From: Pomphorhynchus laevis
Taxonomy: Eukaryota; Acanthocephala; Palaeacanthocephala; Echinorhynchida; Pomphorhynchidae
NCBI GenBank assembly: GCA_012934845.2
Contig: WNNJ02002407.1
Location: 1-64,000 of the forward strand
DNA: 64,000 nucleotides
Direction: 5' to 3'
Position 1 is the first letter of the stretch. Each line of letters opens with the position of its first letter. Of this stretch, positions 35,209-47,612 are shown piece by piece. The notes under the pieces were generated by a model. The model was not told where the DNA came from, made no database searches, and saw only the letters and a list, made by a program, of their open reading frames with translations. The translations under genes were made by a program, and so were the position numbers.

Positions 35209-36290
35209 AAAAAAGATTTATTTTAACGTGGCAAATGCGTGCCAGCGCACGCTTACATTACCACAACAAAACAAAAATGTAAACAATGTGCGAGAAGGTG
35301 TGAACGGAGGAGGTGTTTGAATGTGATAAAGGAGGGAGCGAGGCGGACGTCGAGAGGGAGTTGATTTCAGGCGAGTGAGGCGGCGACGAGAAAGGATCGA
35401 AGACCATAGTTGTTGAAGTAATTGCGAACGTGGAGTAAGAGGGTATGACGGGAATGTAACGATAGCGAGGTGGGGCGAGTGTCGTCTAAGAAAGGAAGAT
35501 TGATGAACGATGGGAAGCCGACAGCGATGAGACGAAAAGTTACGAGAAGGCGGAGTTTGATACGGATGTGGATGGTGGGCCAGGAGAGTTGGGCAAGATA
35601 TGTGGATGTGTGGTCAAAGCGACGGAGACCAAAGAGCACTCGAACAGCGGTGTTGATAATTCGTTGTAGGGGTAGGATGATGGATTTCGGAGAATTGGCG
35701 AAAAGGCTAAGGCAGTAATTCGATTTTAGGGAAAAGAAACGATGAAAGAAGAGACATACAAGAACGGAAGTCGATAAGGGGGCGGATACGGCGGATGTCA
35801 CGGAGAATTAAGTTAGACGAGCGGACCTTGTCACGGACGAAGTGTTTAAGGGAAAGGCTTTCATCGAAATGAAAGCCTAAGAAAGTGAGATTGTGTACTA
35901 TGGGATGATCGATGAGTCAAAAGATACAGTGGGAGGAGATATGTTTGGTTTACGGGGAAGGATCCACATTATCTTGGACTTGTCGGAGTTTAGAACGAGA
36001 TGGAGATTGGAGAGATGTTTATAGATAGAAGAATGACAGTTTGAGGCAGAAATGCCGCGTTCGTGTATGCGATGTGCGGGTGCATGAGCATATATGAGGA
36101 TGTCATCGGCGTATTGCATGATGTTAAAGGAGAAAGGTTTGATAAACGGAGAGAGATCGCCAAACAAGAGAGAAAAGCGGGGGACATAGTTCACAACCTT
36201 GTGGAACCCCGCAGAAAATAGGGATGTGAGGGGATGATGATGAATTAGAACGGACGCGAAATGGACGGTCGGATAAATATGAGGCAAACC
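35208..36290 (-). mobile_element. LINE family A, 5'-truncated, inserted in LINE B
   Basis: Minus-strand frames show CGVPQGCELCPPLFSL, MQYADDILIYAHAPA, SDKSKIMWILPRKP and NSPKSIILPLQRIINTAVRV. The 3' end reads GCACGCATTTGCCACGTTAA, which matches the copy at 54.9-55.7 kb. It belongs to the CR1/L2 side by its C-terminal half. Frames are broken in several places. The left boundary abuts an endonuclease piece and the right boundary falls inside LINE B. Confidence 0.7.
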
Positions 36291-37470
36291 GTATTGCCTT
36301 GCTAATTATTCGTCTTGCGGTGTCATCAATTCCAATCGGCCGAATGCCGCCAGTTTTCTTTTGCAGGGTGATTAATCGACAAGTTGTAAATGCTTCTAGC
36401 TGAATGGGTTCCACTGACTCAGTAGCTAGCCTTATTGCAAAGGACGCAAGGGACTGGGCTAAGTTATCGAGTCATGTCAAAATTTTATTAACATGTGCAT
36501 CCAACTGAGAGCGTCTGGACCCGACGAACCTTCTCCACCTTGAGTTTGCTTACAAGCACGAACAATACATTGATCGTTCAATATGAAGAATCGGCTAGTT
36601 TGATGAGCAGCTGTTCTTGGTAAGTAATCGGAGAGTAATGCACTCTGCATCATAGGTGCTGCTTGTGGATGAAGATCAGATAGTGCTTCACTTACTGAAT
36701 TTCCGTTTATGTATTCGTCAGGTGATAGTACGCGAGATAGAGTGGCATCTTCCAAAATGGACATACTTGTTGCCAACCGTCCACGAGTCACTAAACTTTG
36801 ATATCGCTTAGTCCATTCTATATAATTTTGTCTTTTCGCGAAGACCTTTTGTTATGGAGATAGTTTGCCAGACTAAAAAGTTCGCGTATGTTCCCGGATT
36901 CCTAAATTTTAAGTCTGCGCTCTAAGGTTTTGTTTACTATCGCAATTCTCGAAGTTTGTAATCTCTGCAATATACAGTTGGTAAATATTGTTCCCTTAAT
37001 TAGTGAATAATAAGCGTCCCTTTCGTTGCTTACAACACACGAATAGAAAGATGTCAGCATCTTGATAACCATATAACTATCATTACATATTGATAATATC
37101 AATAAGTTAGGACGCCATTGTATGACACGCTCATAAACCTTTCTTGTGGATTAAACTTAAGGAAGCGGAGGTTTGGATATGTTCATTGCGAATTGAGTAG
37201 CTGTGAAGTTGATTGAAAGGGTCATTTGAAACCCAATTAATTTTAGTTGACTGAACGGTAGAATCTGAACATCCGTCCTTAGGATTTATACGCGGATTCG
37301 CAGTAATAATTTTATTTGTAAAATTCCGACAAACGGAAGCTCGACAATTTGTGCAATTTCTACCCTTTTTCGCACATTTGCAACCCTTATAGCGAGCGGC
37401 AGTACAGTTACAATTGCGGCAGAGCTGTGTGGGTTTTCTCGGACCATTGTGTATGTATTTTTCGCGAGCG
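36290..37470 (-). mobile_element. LINE family B: Cys-rich domain and start of RT
   Basis: From 37470 leftward the minus strand encodes a Cys-rich block (CRNCNCTAARYKGCKCAKKG, then CTNCRASVCRN), later GRLATSMSILEDATLSRVLS, and LQKKTGGIRPIGIDDTARR with IISKAI just before family A interrupts it. The Cys block resembles a CXC-type zinc motif. The clade is not recognised with confidence. Several stops and frame changes are present. Confidence 0.55.
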
Positions 37471-37629
37471 AAGCGAGCGGAATGTGTATTGCATCTTGTA
37501 TGTTTTTATATTGTAATTAACTTGAACAATTATAACTTTTTCTTGTATTATATATTTTTTAATATAATATTTAATATAATATAGTATTTAAGAAAGATAT
37601 AGTTTGCTCAGTAAGGGGATAGGTTATGC

Positions 37630-38356
37630 GCTGATGATTTTAGACCAGTCTCACGTGTATTTGCTGTAAAGTTCTAGAGCGTGAAATTTTGTTGGAAATC
37701 ATTCGGTCCATTTGCAGTAATAATATAATGCGTCCTTCACAACATGGTTTTCGTAGGAATATGTCCATCTCCTCTAATTTGCAAATTGCAAGAGATGATT
37801 GGGCGAGTGCATTTGATATAGGCGTTGATACAAATGCAATATTTATCGATTTATTCCATGCCTTTGATATTATTGATCATAATTTATTAATAAACAAACT
37901 TATAGTATATGGCTTCGATTATTAGGTTAATGATTGGATATGTGCTTATCTATACAACAGAATCGCCGCAGTTAGCGTAAATGATATATTATCGAACTGG
38001 ATTCATATATCTAGTGGTGTATCACAAGGATCTATTTTGAAACCTATTTTATTCAACTTGTATGTCAACGAGTTTCCGACCTTTATACGATCAAAAACCT
38101 TAGCTGACTACCACAAGATATATCGTCGTATAGTTAGTAATAGTGACAAACAAATCCTACAGTCTATTTTTAAATACATTCGCTGCTTGGTCAATTGAAC
38201 ATTGTTTAGTTATTAATATAGCGAAACGTGCTCACATGCATATTTTTTGCTCACATGGCAACAAATTTCATCCATCAGTTGGAAATATAAAGTTTCCCAA
38301 TATCTCATATAAATCTCAGTTATTATTGATGCTAAAGTGTTCTCCATTGATTAATA
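37630..38356 (+). mobile_element. CR1/Jockey-type LINE, RT piece
   Basis: Frames read DDFRPVSRVFAVKF, PSQHGFRRNMSISSNLQIA, AIFIDLFHAFDIIDHNLLI, SGVSQGSILKPILFNLYVN and then weaker palm sequence. Motif order is normal. Frames are broken in a few places. Foldback copy c is inserted at 38356. Confidence 0.65.
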
Positions 38357-38526
38357 ATTATTGGAGTTGGATCAAAGAAAATAAATTATTTTTGATATTT
38401 CGCTAACTTCTGTTAGCATCTTAAAAGAAACACATTAACAGATGCATATTATAATTAGCATCTTAACAGAAGTTAGCGAAATATCAAAAATAATTTCTTC
38501 TTTTCTTTGATTCAGCTCCAATAATT
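38356..38526. mobile_element. Foldback family M1, copy c (complete, 171 bp)
   Basis: About 68-bp inverted arms (AATTATTGGAGTTGG ... TTTGATATTTCGCTAACTTC ... GCATCTTA) flank a ~33-bp centre. It sits in the LINE RT piece that starts at 37630, so it is younger than that insertion. Confidence 0.8.
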
Positions 38527-39178
38527 GATCAGTATCAACTATTTAAAAACGACTCATTTGTGAAAGTATCCTTATGCACTTTACGCAGTTGCTCAAGCTA
38601 ACTAAAAATTAAAGACAAAGGTAACTTCAAAGAACACGCTAGCTGAACGAAGTCAAGGTCTTTATAGAAATGCAAGTGAACAAACTTAAGGAAATAGTCA
38701 AGAATAGGTGTGAATGATATGGTGCGTGTAATTGGACTCCGCGTTTTATAAGGAGAATAATCTTACTCTTGAAAATGTTTCTTATTTTTCTTGAATTAAA
38801 ACTTAAGAAAAAGTCTACGCTAATTTAAATTTTGAATTAACAAATATTTTTGTGGGCAGACTGGAGATCCTTTTGGGCTTGTATTGTGTGTACAATAAAG
38901 CTAAAAAACTTATTAATTACACTTTACCTTTCTCGATATCGGCGTAAATCCCAAAAAATCTCTTGATTGTTACACTTGATTGTTAAAAGTTATATTTTCA
39001 AAGATATAATATGAAAAAAAGAAAATATAAAGATATCAAAATATAAATTCTAAAGAGAGCAAGAATTATAAAGTGAATTTGTATTTTAAGTAGTTTAGAG
39101 CTACGTTTTATATCATTACTACAATTGCATAAAATTCTCAACTGTTTGCTGATGCTAGGGTAACTTAAACCCGGGTAA
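38527..39178. other. Sequence between foldback copy c and Gypsy-1
   Basis: Probably the decayed 3' part of the LINE that starts at 37630. Frames are too broken to name domains. Confidence 0.4.
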
Positions 39179-39287
39179 TGTGATATATAAATTAATTTAT
39201 TATTGTATTGACATCTTACTTGATTTACATCACTTTAATTTGTTATAGATTAAATAAAAACTATTCGATTTGTTTCTGTTTACGACA
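39179..39287 (+). repeat. Left LTR of Gypsy-1
   Basis: 109 bp, TG...CA ends, with an AATAAAA signal near its 3' end. Its middle and end match the right LTR (TTATTATTGTATTGACATCT, AATAAAAACTATTCGATT). Confidence 0.8.
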
Positions 39288-42200
39288 ATTTATTCAGCAA
39301 TTTTTAAATTTTGCATAGACAAGCTGCTAAAACCTGACGTGCTGATACTTTCGAAATATTCGATCTACGCGGATGCACATTGGCGACACTGGAAAACCCT
39401 ATTGAATTGGTTTTTGTCTTGAATTTCCAATCTCGAAGAAGCAAAAAAATTACCGCTCCTCATAAATCTAATAAGCTCGGATCTGTATCGATATATTGAA
39501 GACTGTCAAACGCTTACCGATGCATTGAACGTTCTGGAAGCTATGCTTGCGAAACCTCGAAATATTGTTTTCCAACGTCGCATCTTATTAACGAACAAAC
39601 AATCCCATACACAAACAATAGCTCAACTTTGGCAAAAAATGATGCAATTAGCCAATTTATGCGATTTTAAGAAAGTGAAGGAGAAAAGTATCACGATGAA
39701 TATGCTCGAGATGTATTTATCCAAGGGTTGACATCGACTACCATTCGTCAAAGATTATTGGAAATATCTGCTCTCTCTTTTTGGACGATGTGCACTGAAA
39801 TACAAGCAAACTCCTATTCCAGTCATCCTACTTTAGCTGTTTGTGATATATTGCATATGTAACGTTTATTATTTGTTTCAGATATTTAAATAAAGCTTCT
39901 CGAAAGTCTGGTATCATTACAATTTATTTAAATATTGTTTACAACTTATGAAAAATGGAACTCCTGATTCGCCCTTGCTGGCTTCTCACACAGATATACT
40001 AGCGCGGTATTTGCAACCCAGTAAGCCCACGATAGGCAGCTCTGCTCCTAAAACATGTGACGTTTGGCATCAATGACATGATACGTTCGAAGAATTTGTT
40101 ACTCATATTCGAGCTAATGAATCGAATAAATTAATGATTTTAAGCAATTATGTTTATCCAAACCTTTATCGAAGTATCAGAGACCCAATATCTTACACAG
40201 AAGCAATCAACATATTAAATGAAATGTTTGATAAAACAATTAGCATCGTTTACTCGCGATATTTACTGTGTTCATGTAAGCAATCTGACTGCGAATCACT
40301 ATCTCAGTATTTAGATAAACTAAAGTATATGACATCCGACCGTAAATGTGAAGCTGTAACCGCATAAGAGCATCGCGACCAAGCAGTTCTTAATATCTAA
40401 TCTCAAATCGAATGTTATCAAATAACGATTAATCGTAAGCACATCGCTGACCCTTACTGTAGCATGTGCACAAGCAAAAGCTGTAGAACAGGATCAGTCC
40501 CGTTCTGCTGAAATGGACCAATCTCCTAATTACACTCCGAGTACTTCAGCTATGAAGAGATCTACACATACTGACTACAAGGAAATTCCTAAAAGTATGG
40601 ATTTCGATACCGATCAGGCAATTCTCACAACTTCAATACGCATGCCCCGAATTCGGAAATGCTTCTTTTGCGGAAAAACTTCAAAGCATTAATGGATTTT
40701 ATGTCCAGCGAAGGATGCAGTATGTTCGAAATGCGGGAAGGTTGGACATTTCTCTCGGGTATGTCAAAGTAGCTCAAAACCTTCAACATTTACAATGTCT
40801 TGTGCAATTTTAACCGATTCCAGAATTATCATCCTTATGTACATAAAAAATCACATAGTGAACGCAATGGTTGATACCAGGAATACCAACAATTTCATTC
40901 GTTCCGATGTTGCTCGTAAACTTAAATTAAGTTACGATTCTCGCTACAAAGATGTAGTAACCATGGCTATTGCAAAAAAAACGAAATTAACAAAAGGAAC
41001 GATGCGAGATATTGTTGTTTTCGATCAATCGTATAGGTCGGTGTCATTTGGTGTATTTGACAATCTATGTTCTGAATGTATACTCGGTCAGAATTTTCTC
41101 GGACGTCATAAATCTATAACTTTTTCGTTGTCCTGAAGTGAATCATAAATTTCTATCAACGCAATTACAACTATGCGAGAATACCACCTTCAAAACTTTT
41201 CTCAGACGATGCCAAGTCGTGGAAACCGATTGCAACGAAATCACGACGCTACACACAACCTGAGCTTCAATTTATTAGAACAAAAATTAAACATCTTTAG
41301 ACAAGCGGAATACTACGATCTAGTAAATCGCAATGACGAGCCCAACATCTAATTGTTAGGAATTTAAAGAAATGGAGGTTGGTTATAGAATATTAAAAAA
41401 CAGTCAATGTATATACAAGTTTGGACGCTTATCCGTTTCCTCACATTGAACATATAGTTGATCAAGTTAGTCGATATACAATTTATACCGCTGTTGATAT
41501 TACATAGGCTTATCATCAAGTTCCTACGGTCGAGTCTGAAATTGCTTTTGCTGCTTTTGAAGCTGATGGATCTTTATATGAATTCTGCAAAATATCATTT
41601 GGACTAACAAATGCCGTACCAGCTTTACAACGTGTTTTGAATACAATCATTTCAGACGAACACATAGAGGGAACTTATGCCTATCTCGACGACGGAGTCA
41701 TATGCGGGAAAGATAAGGATGATCACGACCGAAATTAAATGTGTTTCATGGAAATCGTTATACAATACAATATTTAATAAATACAGACAAGACATGGAGT
41801 GCAACAAATTGTATAAGCTTACTTGGCCATCAAATTCCTAAGAATAAAATATCTGATTCCTAACGAGTAAAATGTCTAAAATCTCTCAAATTGCCTACAT
41901 GCAATCAGTCATTACGACGAGTAATCGGCTTATTTTCACACTGTTCTAAATAGATTAAGGACTATCTTTCAAAATAGATCATCTCGCTGAAGTGCAGACA
42001 TTTCCGATAAAATGTGAGGCTAAAAATTCGTTTGAATCTATTCGCCAACAAATCGTTGACGCTACTCTTGGAACAGTGGATTTATCTATTACATTTACTG
42101 TCGAGACTGACGCGTCGAATTATTCTGTTGGAGCAGTACTTTCTCAGCATCATAAACATATCGCTAATTACTCAAAGATGCTAGATAAAACGGTGATACA

Positions 42201-42719
42201 TAAGTCATTTATTGAGAAGGAAGCCTCTGCATAATACTTGCCCTGATGCATTGGATGCATTATTTAGTGGGGCAAAAGTTTACTTTAAACCTAGTTGGTT
42301 GCTCTCATCATAGCATATTTTAATTCGTTGTCGAGAAAAGGGAGCTGCCTTGGCCACCGAAGCACGATTGCTCGAAGCAAACCATCATTATGGTAAAGTA
42401 AATTAAAAAGCAGCCATGTGTTTACTGTGCCCACGCGAGATATTGCTTTACTACCAGATGGTGAACAATCGACCCACATTGCAAATCAAGAAGCTTACCA
42501 GCTACCCCAAATAATCGATTTACCAAGTAAAGAAAATAATAGGTCATACAAAAGTCATCAGGCGTTGACAGCGCAGACACGAATTAATTTATTTCAGAAC
42601 CAGAGATGGGTCGATCGATGAGCACCACAACGACTGATAAATCTACAAATGAAATTTGCAGAAGTGATCGGCGCAGTAATCTTCCTTTGTATTTAAAAGA
42701 CTACGAGGTGGGGAAAGCA

Positions 42720-42841
42720 TGTGATAAATAAATTCGTTGTGTGATAATTCTTTATTATTGTATTGACATCTTTATTTACATCACTCTTATTTGTTAAATA
42801 TTGCTGAATAAAAACTATTCGATTGGTTTCTGTTTACGACA
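42720..42841 (+). repeat. Right LTR of Gypsy-1
   Basis: 122 bp, begins TGTGATAAATAAATT, ends TTTACGACA. The last base is also the first base of a 13-bp-arm hairpin (42841-42868). Confidence 0.8.
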
Positions 42842-42868
42842 GGTGAGCAATTTTGAAATTGCTCACCT
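42841..42868. repeat. Perfect hairpin, 13-bp arms, at the LTR/flank junction
   Basis: AGGTGAGCAATTT (42841-42853) pairs exactly with 42856-42868 around a two-base loop. The flank duplication GGTGA lies inside it. Confidence 0.8.
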
Positions 42869-42869
42869 G

Positions 42870-43022
42870 TAAAATAGGGATGGGAGGGGATGATGATGAA
42901 TTAGAACAGACGCGAAAGGAACGGTCGGATAGATATAAGGCAAACCATGCTATGGAAGAGGAAGAAAAGCCGTAATCATAACGAAGGCGAGAAAGGAGGA
43001 CGGAGTGGTGGACTATGCGATA
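42870..43022 (-). mobile_element. LINE family A scrap
   Basis: AGGGGATGATGATGAATTAG and the next 50 bases match 36225-36290 with few differences, so this is another short piece of family A in the same orientation. A small hairpin (AGTATCATAAG arms) follows at 43023-43049. Confidence 0.65.
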
Positions 43023-43184
43023 AGTATCATAAGTATCTCTTATGATACTAAGAATGCTAGCCGAGTGATCACTATTTTTTATATTTTGTAGACAATTGTT
43101 TTTGTTAACTATATAAGTTTAATATGTCAGAACAAAGTCTAGCAAAGAAGAAGAACATTTCGACATACGCTTAGGGAAATCGAC

Positions 43185-43570
43185 CACCTAGTACAAACCT
43201 AAATCAACAATTGAATATAACATACTTTTATAGAAGGAGCAAGACTGATAATAAGTATGAGTAAGCCAGTCAGAGTAGGGTAAATTAAAGTCCCACAACT
43301 CACCGTAGGGTAAATTAAAGTCTCCCAACACAACACATTCATTGTTAGAAACTCGCAATTTTAGTTTCTCCGAAAGAGAGCAGGCGTCTGATAAGGGTGA
43401 TCGATAAATAAGACCAATTGTCCCAAAAATCGATTTCAATCTAACATCTACTCAAATAGCTTCATATGTGTGATTTTGATCAAAATTGTTAGCTGATAGG
43501 CGCGACTGCAATATATTAGATACATAAAGAATTACACCACTAAGAGATACTTCTTGACGCGAAGATAGTG
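43185..43570 (-). mobile_element. LINE endonuclease piece (CR1/Jockey type)
   Basis: Minus-strand frames read VILYVSNILQSRLSANNFDQ, GTIGLIYRSPLSDACSL and CVVLGDFNLPY. The GDFNLPY block is repeated (WDFNLPYSDW) because about 30 bp is tandemly duplicated at 43275-43325. The rest of the LINE is absent. Confidence 0.65.
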
Positions 43571-43879
43571 TTCGCGTTAAGAAGTTTATATAGTTTTTTA
43601 TATAGTTTTCAATATATAGTTTTCTATATCGTGTTCTCATCTCCCTCGACCTCTCCTCCGCATCATGTTCATTTCAAATTAAATGCATTTCAGGCCAATT
43701 TTGCTCCATTCGCAATTCTCTTAGTGCGATCATTTGACCAGATCCAGAAACTTAGGCCTTACTGTTGGTGTTTGTTGTGAACTTGTATATTTAATTATAT
43801 AACTAATACTCTCTAAATTAATGTAATATTGTAAACTCACTCATCCGATAACTGTGTTTCTAGATTTATTGAATAAAAC

Positions 43880-46080
43880 CATATTTGGTATTCTCTCTGA
43901 TAAGTTGCACTTTGAAGAATCAAAACTTTATTTAATAAATTGTAAGTATTTATAATCAAAGCATTTTTTCGACATCGCTTATCTACTAGAAAATGGCAAA
44001 ATCATTAATGACTATATCTGTTAGAGAGGCCTTTATTGCTGGCCTGAAGGATCCTCTTATTTGACAAAAGCTTTTAGAACAGAAGTCACTGACCCTCGAA
44101 ATTACAATTTACATAGCTTGAACAATGAAAACGGCTCGTTTAGAGACGCAAAAATATATACAGCCTCCTGTACGGTCGTTCCAATATCAAGAATCAATCG
44201 TTCTAGTCAGATCAATGACACGATATTCCAATTCTGTGGAAGATCCCATTATCGATCGAAATGTCCGGTTACAGATGCAAATTGCTAGAAATGCTTGAAG
44301 CGTGATAATTTTGCTTCTGTATGTCGATCTTCACGAAATCAATGTTCAGCCACAAGTTAGAGCACACTAGCAATCTCATATATACTGATAATGCACGGAT
44401 ACAGCTATGTACCCGTCATCATCAGCAATACCACAATCTCTGCGCTCGTTGATAGTGTCAGCTTAAGCAAATTTATGTCAACAGCTACTCGAGATTGCAG
44501 CAGTCTCAAGATATACCCATCAACAGATACTGTATACCTATCATCAGTCAACCAAAAATCAGCAAATGTTGGCAACTGTTATGTTTACATGCAGGTTGGA
44601 GAGAGATCGCATAAAGAACTAAAAATCATAGTGTTGCCTAACTTATGCTCTCCACTCATTCTTGGTCAAGAATTCAAGAAAAGAAATACGAAAGTAACAT
44701 TTCAATACGGAGACAGACCTAAGCCTGGGCTATACCTGTGCTCTCTAGGCTATCTAAACGTCGAGCCTCTTCACCTATTTAGCTATCTATCTAGCGAAAT
44801 TCATTCAATATCAACAAAATCAAAAAGCCAGGTCATGAATACTTCAAAAAACGAAATTCGCACCCTACTATTGTCCGCCATTATTGAAAAGTCTAGCTTA
44901 CCATGGCGAACGCAATTTTTCGTCATGAAATCCATAAACAACCGTCGCATGGTAGTTGACTACTCCAATACTATCAACAGATTTAGCTATCCCGATGCCT
45001 TTCCGATGTCAAATATTAGTGACCCGATATTTCACTAAACTAAACCGAGAATCCGCCTACTACCAGTGTTCACTAAGAAAATAAGAAAAAGTATAGAAGT
45101 CTTTTGAGGCGAATAGCTAACTATATCACTAACAAATTCCTTTCGGCCTTACCAATTGCGTGGCCGCATTTTAATGGGTCATGACAAACATCATCCAGGA
45201 CAATCATCTTAGTGCAACCTTCGTTTATGTCGATGATATCGTTGTCGCCGGACAGATAAAATGGAACACGATGCTAACTTGGCCGTATTTCGTGCAATAC
45301 TTGATAAATACCAAATGAAACTCAATCACGAAAAAAGTTGGTACAACGTATCAAAACTATCATATATGGTCGCATCATCCACGATGGCAAAATTGAGCCG
45401 GATCCCGAAAGATTGCAGCCACTCATCAACTTCCCTCCGCCAACGTTACTAAAATCTATGAAACGACTGATCGAGATGTTCTCTAATTATCGTCAACGGA
45501 TATCTTGGTAATCAGAAGCTATTTATTCACTCCTTAAAGTTGCAAGTTTTCCTCTAAATAAAGCACAAACTACCTGTCTGACTAATCTAAAGTCCGAAAT
45601 TGCTCATGCATCACTATCTGCTATCGACGGCCATCAATCGTTAACCATCGAAACTGATGCATCAGGAATAGCACTGGCCTCTATGTTATCTCAAGAAAGT
45701 AGACCAGTAGCGTTCTCGATAACGCTAATATGAGGTCACAGCTATTGTCGAATCAGTTAGAAAATTGAGAGATCTACTAATAGGCCGAAAATTTACAATT
45801 ATAACGGATCAGCGAGCAATCGCTTTCCTGATTGGGGCATCAACCAAAATTGCATCAAAAATGACAAGCTTACTCGCTAGAGATTATAACTTTCTAATTA
45901 TCAATATTATATACGATATCGCTCAAGAAAGACAAACACTGTCGCAGACGCTCTATCTCTCTCCACCAGTGGTGACCCAAACCCTAACTAAAGGACTTGC
46001 ATATTTCGTTATGTCATTCCGCAATAACTCGTCTAAATCACTTTGTAAAACAAACGAACTTATCATATCAAATTAGCATC
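43880..46080 (+). mobile_element. Ty3/Gypsy fossil (Gypsy-2), no LTRs seen, broken
   Basis: Parts in order: gag capsid end (REAFIAGLKDPLI near 44020), a CCHC-like knuckle (about 44230-44300), a protease-like segment (about 44390-44740), reverse transcriptase (RRMVVDYSNTINRF near 44950, VDDIVV near 45230) and RNase H (ETDASGIALASML near 45650; KFTIITDQRAIAFL near 45790). Family placement rests on these motifs. Many breaks; old. No LTR pair was found, and a LINE family C copy begins shortly after. Confidence 0.8.
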
Positions 46081-46149
46081 AATTCAAATTGATACGGCAA
46101 TTTGAATTGCGTACCAATGACTTCGTACGGCGTGTTCCACTTATCCACC

Positions 46150-47612
46150 GGAAATACCTTTTTATACCGCATCAGAGTTAAGGCCGTCACCCCATTAGTT
46201 CTTCAATCGTTCTCGCACTACCAACGAGGACAACCAGTTTTGTTCACGTTGCTTTAAAACAACTCGAAAATCGTGACGTGAAGAGCGTACGCCTTCTAAG
46301 TAGCTAAAACAAACTGATCCATCCAGACTCTAAGATCGCGAAGCTTTTGAGGTTCAAGCATTCACCGCGTGCTTTCTTAGAGCAAGCATTCTCATTGTGT
46401 CTGCAGTCCGACCTGTCTTTATCTACTAATTACTTGAATCACGAATTCGAAATTACCGCGACATCACTCACTTCTACACTGACATCATCCCCTTCTTTGT
46501 GTGCAGGCGGTTCAGATGGCTTGAACCCACGTCATATACGCGATCTTATTGACTACTCGATTGGAGCGCCAGGATGAAAACTCTTGATCATCCTAAATGC
46601 CTCATACGCCTTTTTCCGAGGGTCAAATTCCACCAGATACCACGATTGCTCTTTGTGGAGCTAAACTGTTAGCATTCAAAAAGAAAGACGACAGAGATCG
46701 TCATATCGCGGTCGGTTGTGTTTTTCGACGAATAGAATCTAAGCTCCTTAACCGATTCGCTTTTGATAAAGTTATCGAGAGTCTACTTCCAGTTCAATTA
46801 TGCGTCGGAGTCCCAGGCGGCTCAGAGGCAGCGGTTCACGCTCCAGAATTTACTTAAATCATTATCCTCGTAAGGGAACTGCTCTAGTTAAATTGGATAC
46901 GAATAATGTTTTTAGCAGCATTAGCCGAAACGTCATCTTGCAAGCAGTGTTTCGTGATGTGCCGGAGATTTTCTCTTTCGTCTCTCAATGTTTAAAGAAC
47001 CCAAACATCCTTTTCTTTGGAGATACCCATTTGACCTCAGCTGAAGGAGTTAAACAGTGCGATTCTATTGGCCCGCTTCTATTTGCACCTACGGTCAACA
47101 ACTTAGCTAAAAGTCAGAAATCGTAATAATCTTTCAGGTACCTCGATGATTGTTTCATTGTCGGCTCAGCGGATTCACTATGCCATGACATATGTCTTAT
47201 TGTAAACATAGGTTAATCTATAGACCTTACCATGCGACCAGATAAGAGCGAAATTATCTCTCACGATCGAAATATACGTGATAGTATCTTAGCTATTTTA
47301 ACTTGCAGCAAACTTGTGCATCCCGATTCCGCCGATATGCTCGGTTCGCCAGTTGGCAACAACTAACATATCGACTGCTCTAACAATGCAGCTATCGAAC
47401 AACTGGCCCACACTGCTGCAAAACTCTGCAGTCTTAATGGGCACGACGCGCTGTTCATCCTTTGAAACTGCATATCAATTTCAAAGATCCAGGATCTTTT
47501 AGGCAGCGCTCTCTACTTTGATTCAGCACAGACTAAGTGTTTCGATAAAGTCATTCGCAGTACTTTTACAGAGTTTTTGAATTTGAATCAAACGGAGAGA
47601 ACCTGAAGAAAG
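46150..47612 (+). mobile_element. LINE family C, copy 1
   Basis: Frames show ALKQLENRDVKS (pre-RT), IAVGCVFRRIESKLL, VPGGSEAAVHAPEFT (about 46830), GTALVKLDTNNVFSSISRNV and IGPLLFAPTVNNLA: the RT of a non-LTR element whose palm reads SEAAVHA/ALV.LD. Many stops and frame changes. It runs directly into a second copy of the same family that begins with the same 260 bp. Confidence 0.65.

Larger units (their letters stand above)
39179..42841 (+). mobile_element. Ty3/Gypsy LTR retrotransposon fossil (Gypsy-1), both LTRs present, broken
   Basis: Short LTRs begin TGTGATA and end TTTACGACA: 39179-39287 (109 bp) and 42720-42841 (122 bp). A purine-rich tract lies just before the right LTR, and flanking bases GGTAA/GGTGA are consistent with a decayed 5-bp target duplication. 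Parts recognised in order are gag capsid-like sequence, a CCHC knuckle (about 40660-40760), an aspartic protease-like segment, reverse transcriptase (with a YLDD box near 41680) and RNase H. The end of pol (YLKDYE) overlaps the purine tract. Two gag-like stretches are present, so the copy may be composite. It carries many breaks, and the LTRs have diverged and differ in length, so it is old. Confidence 0.85.
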
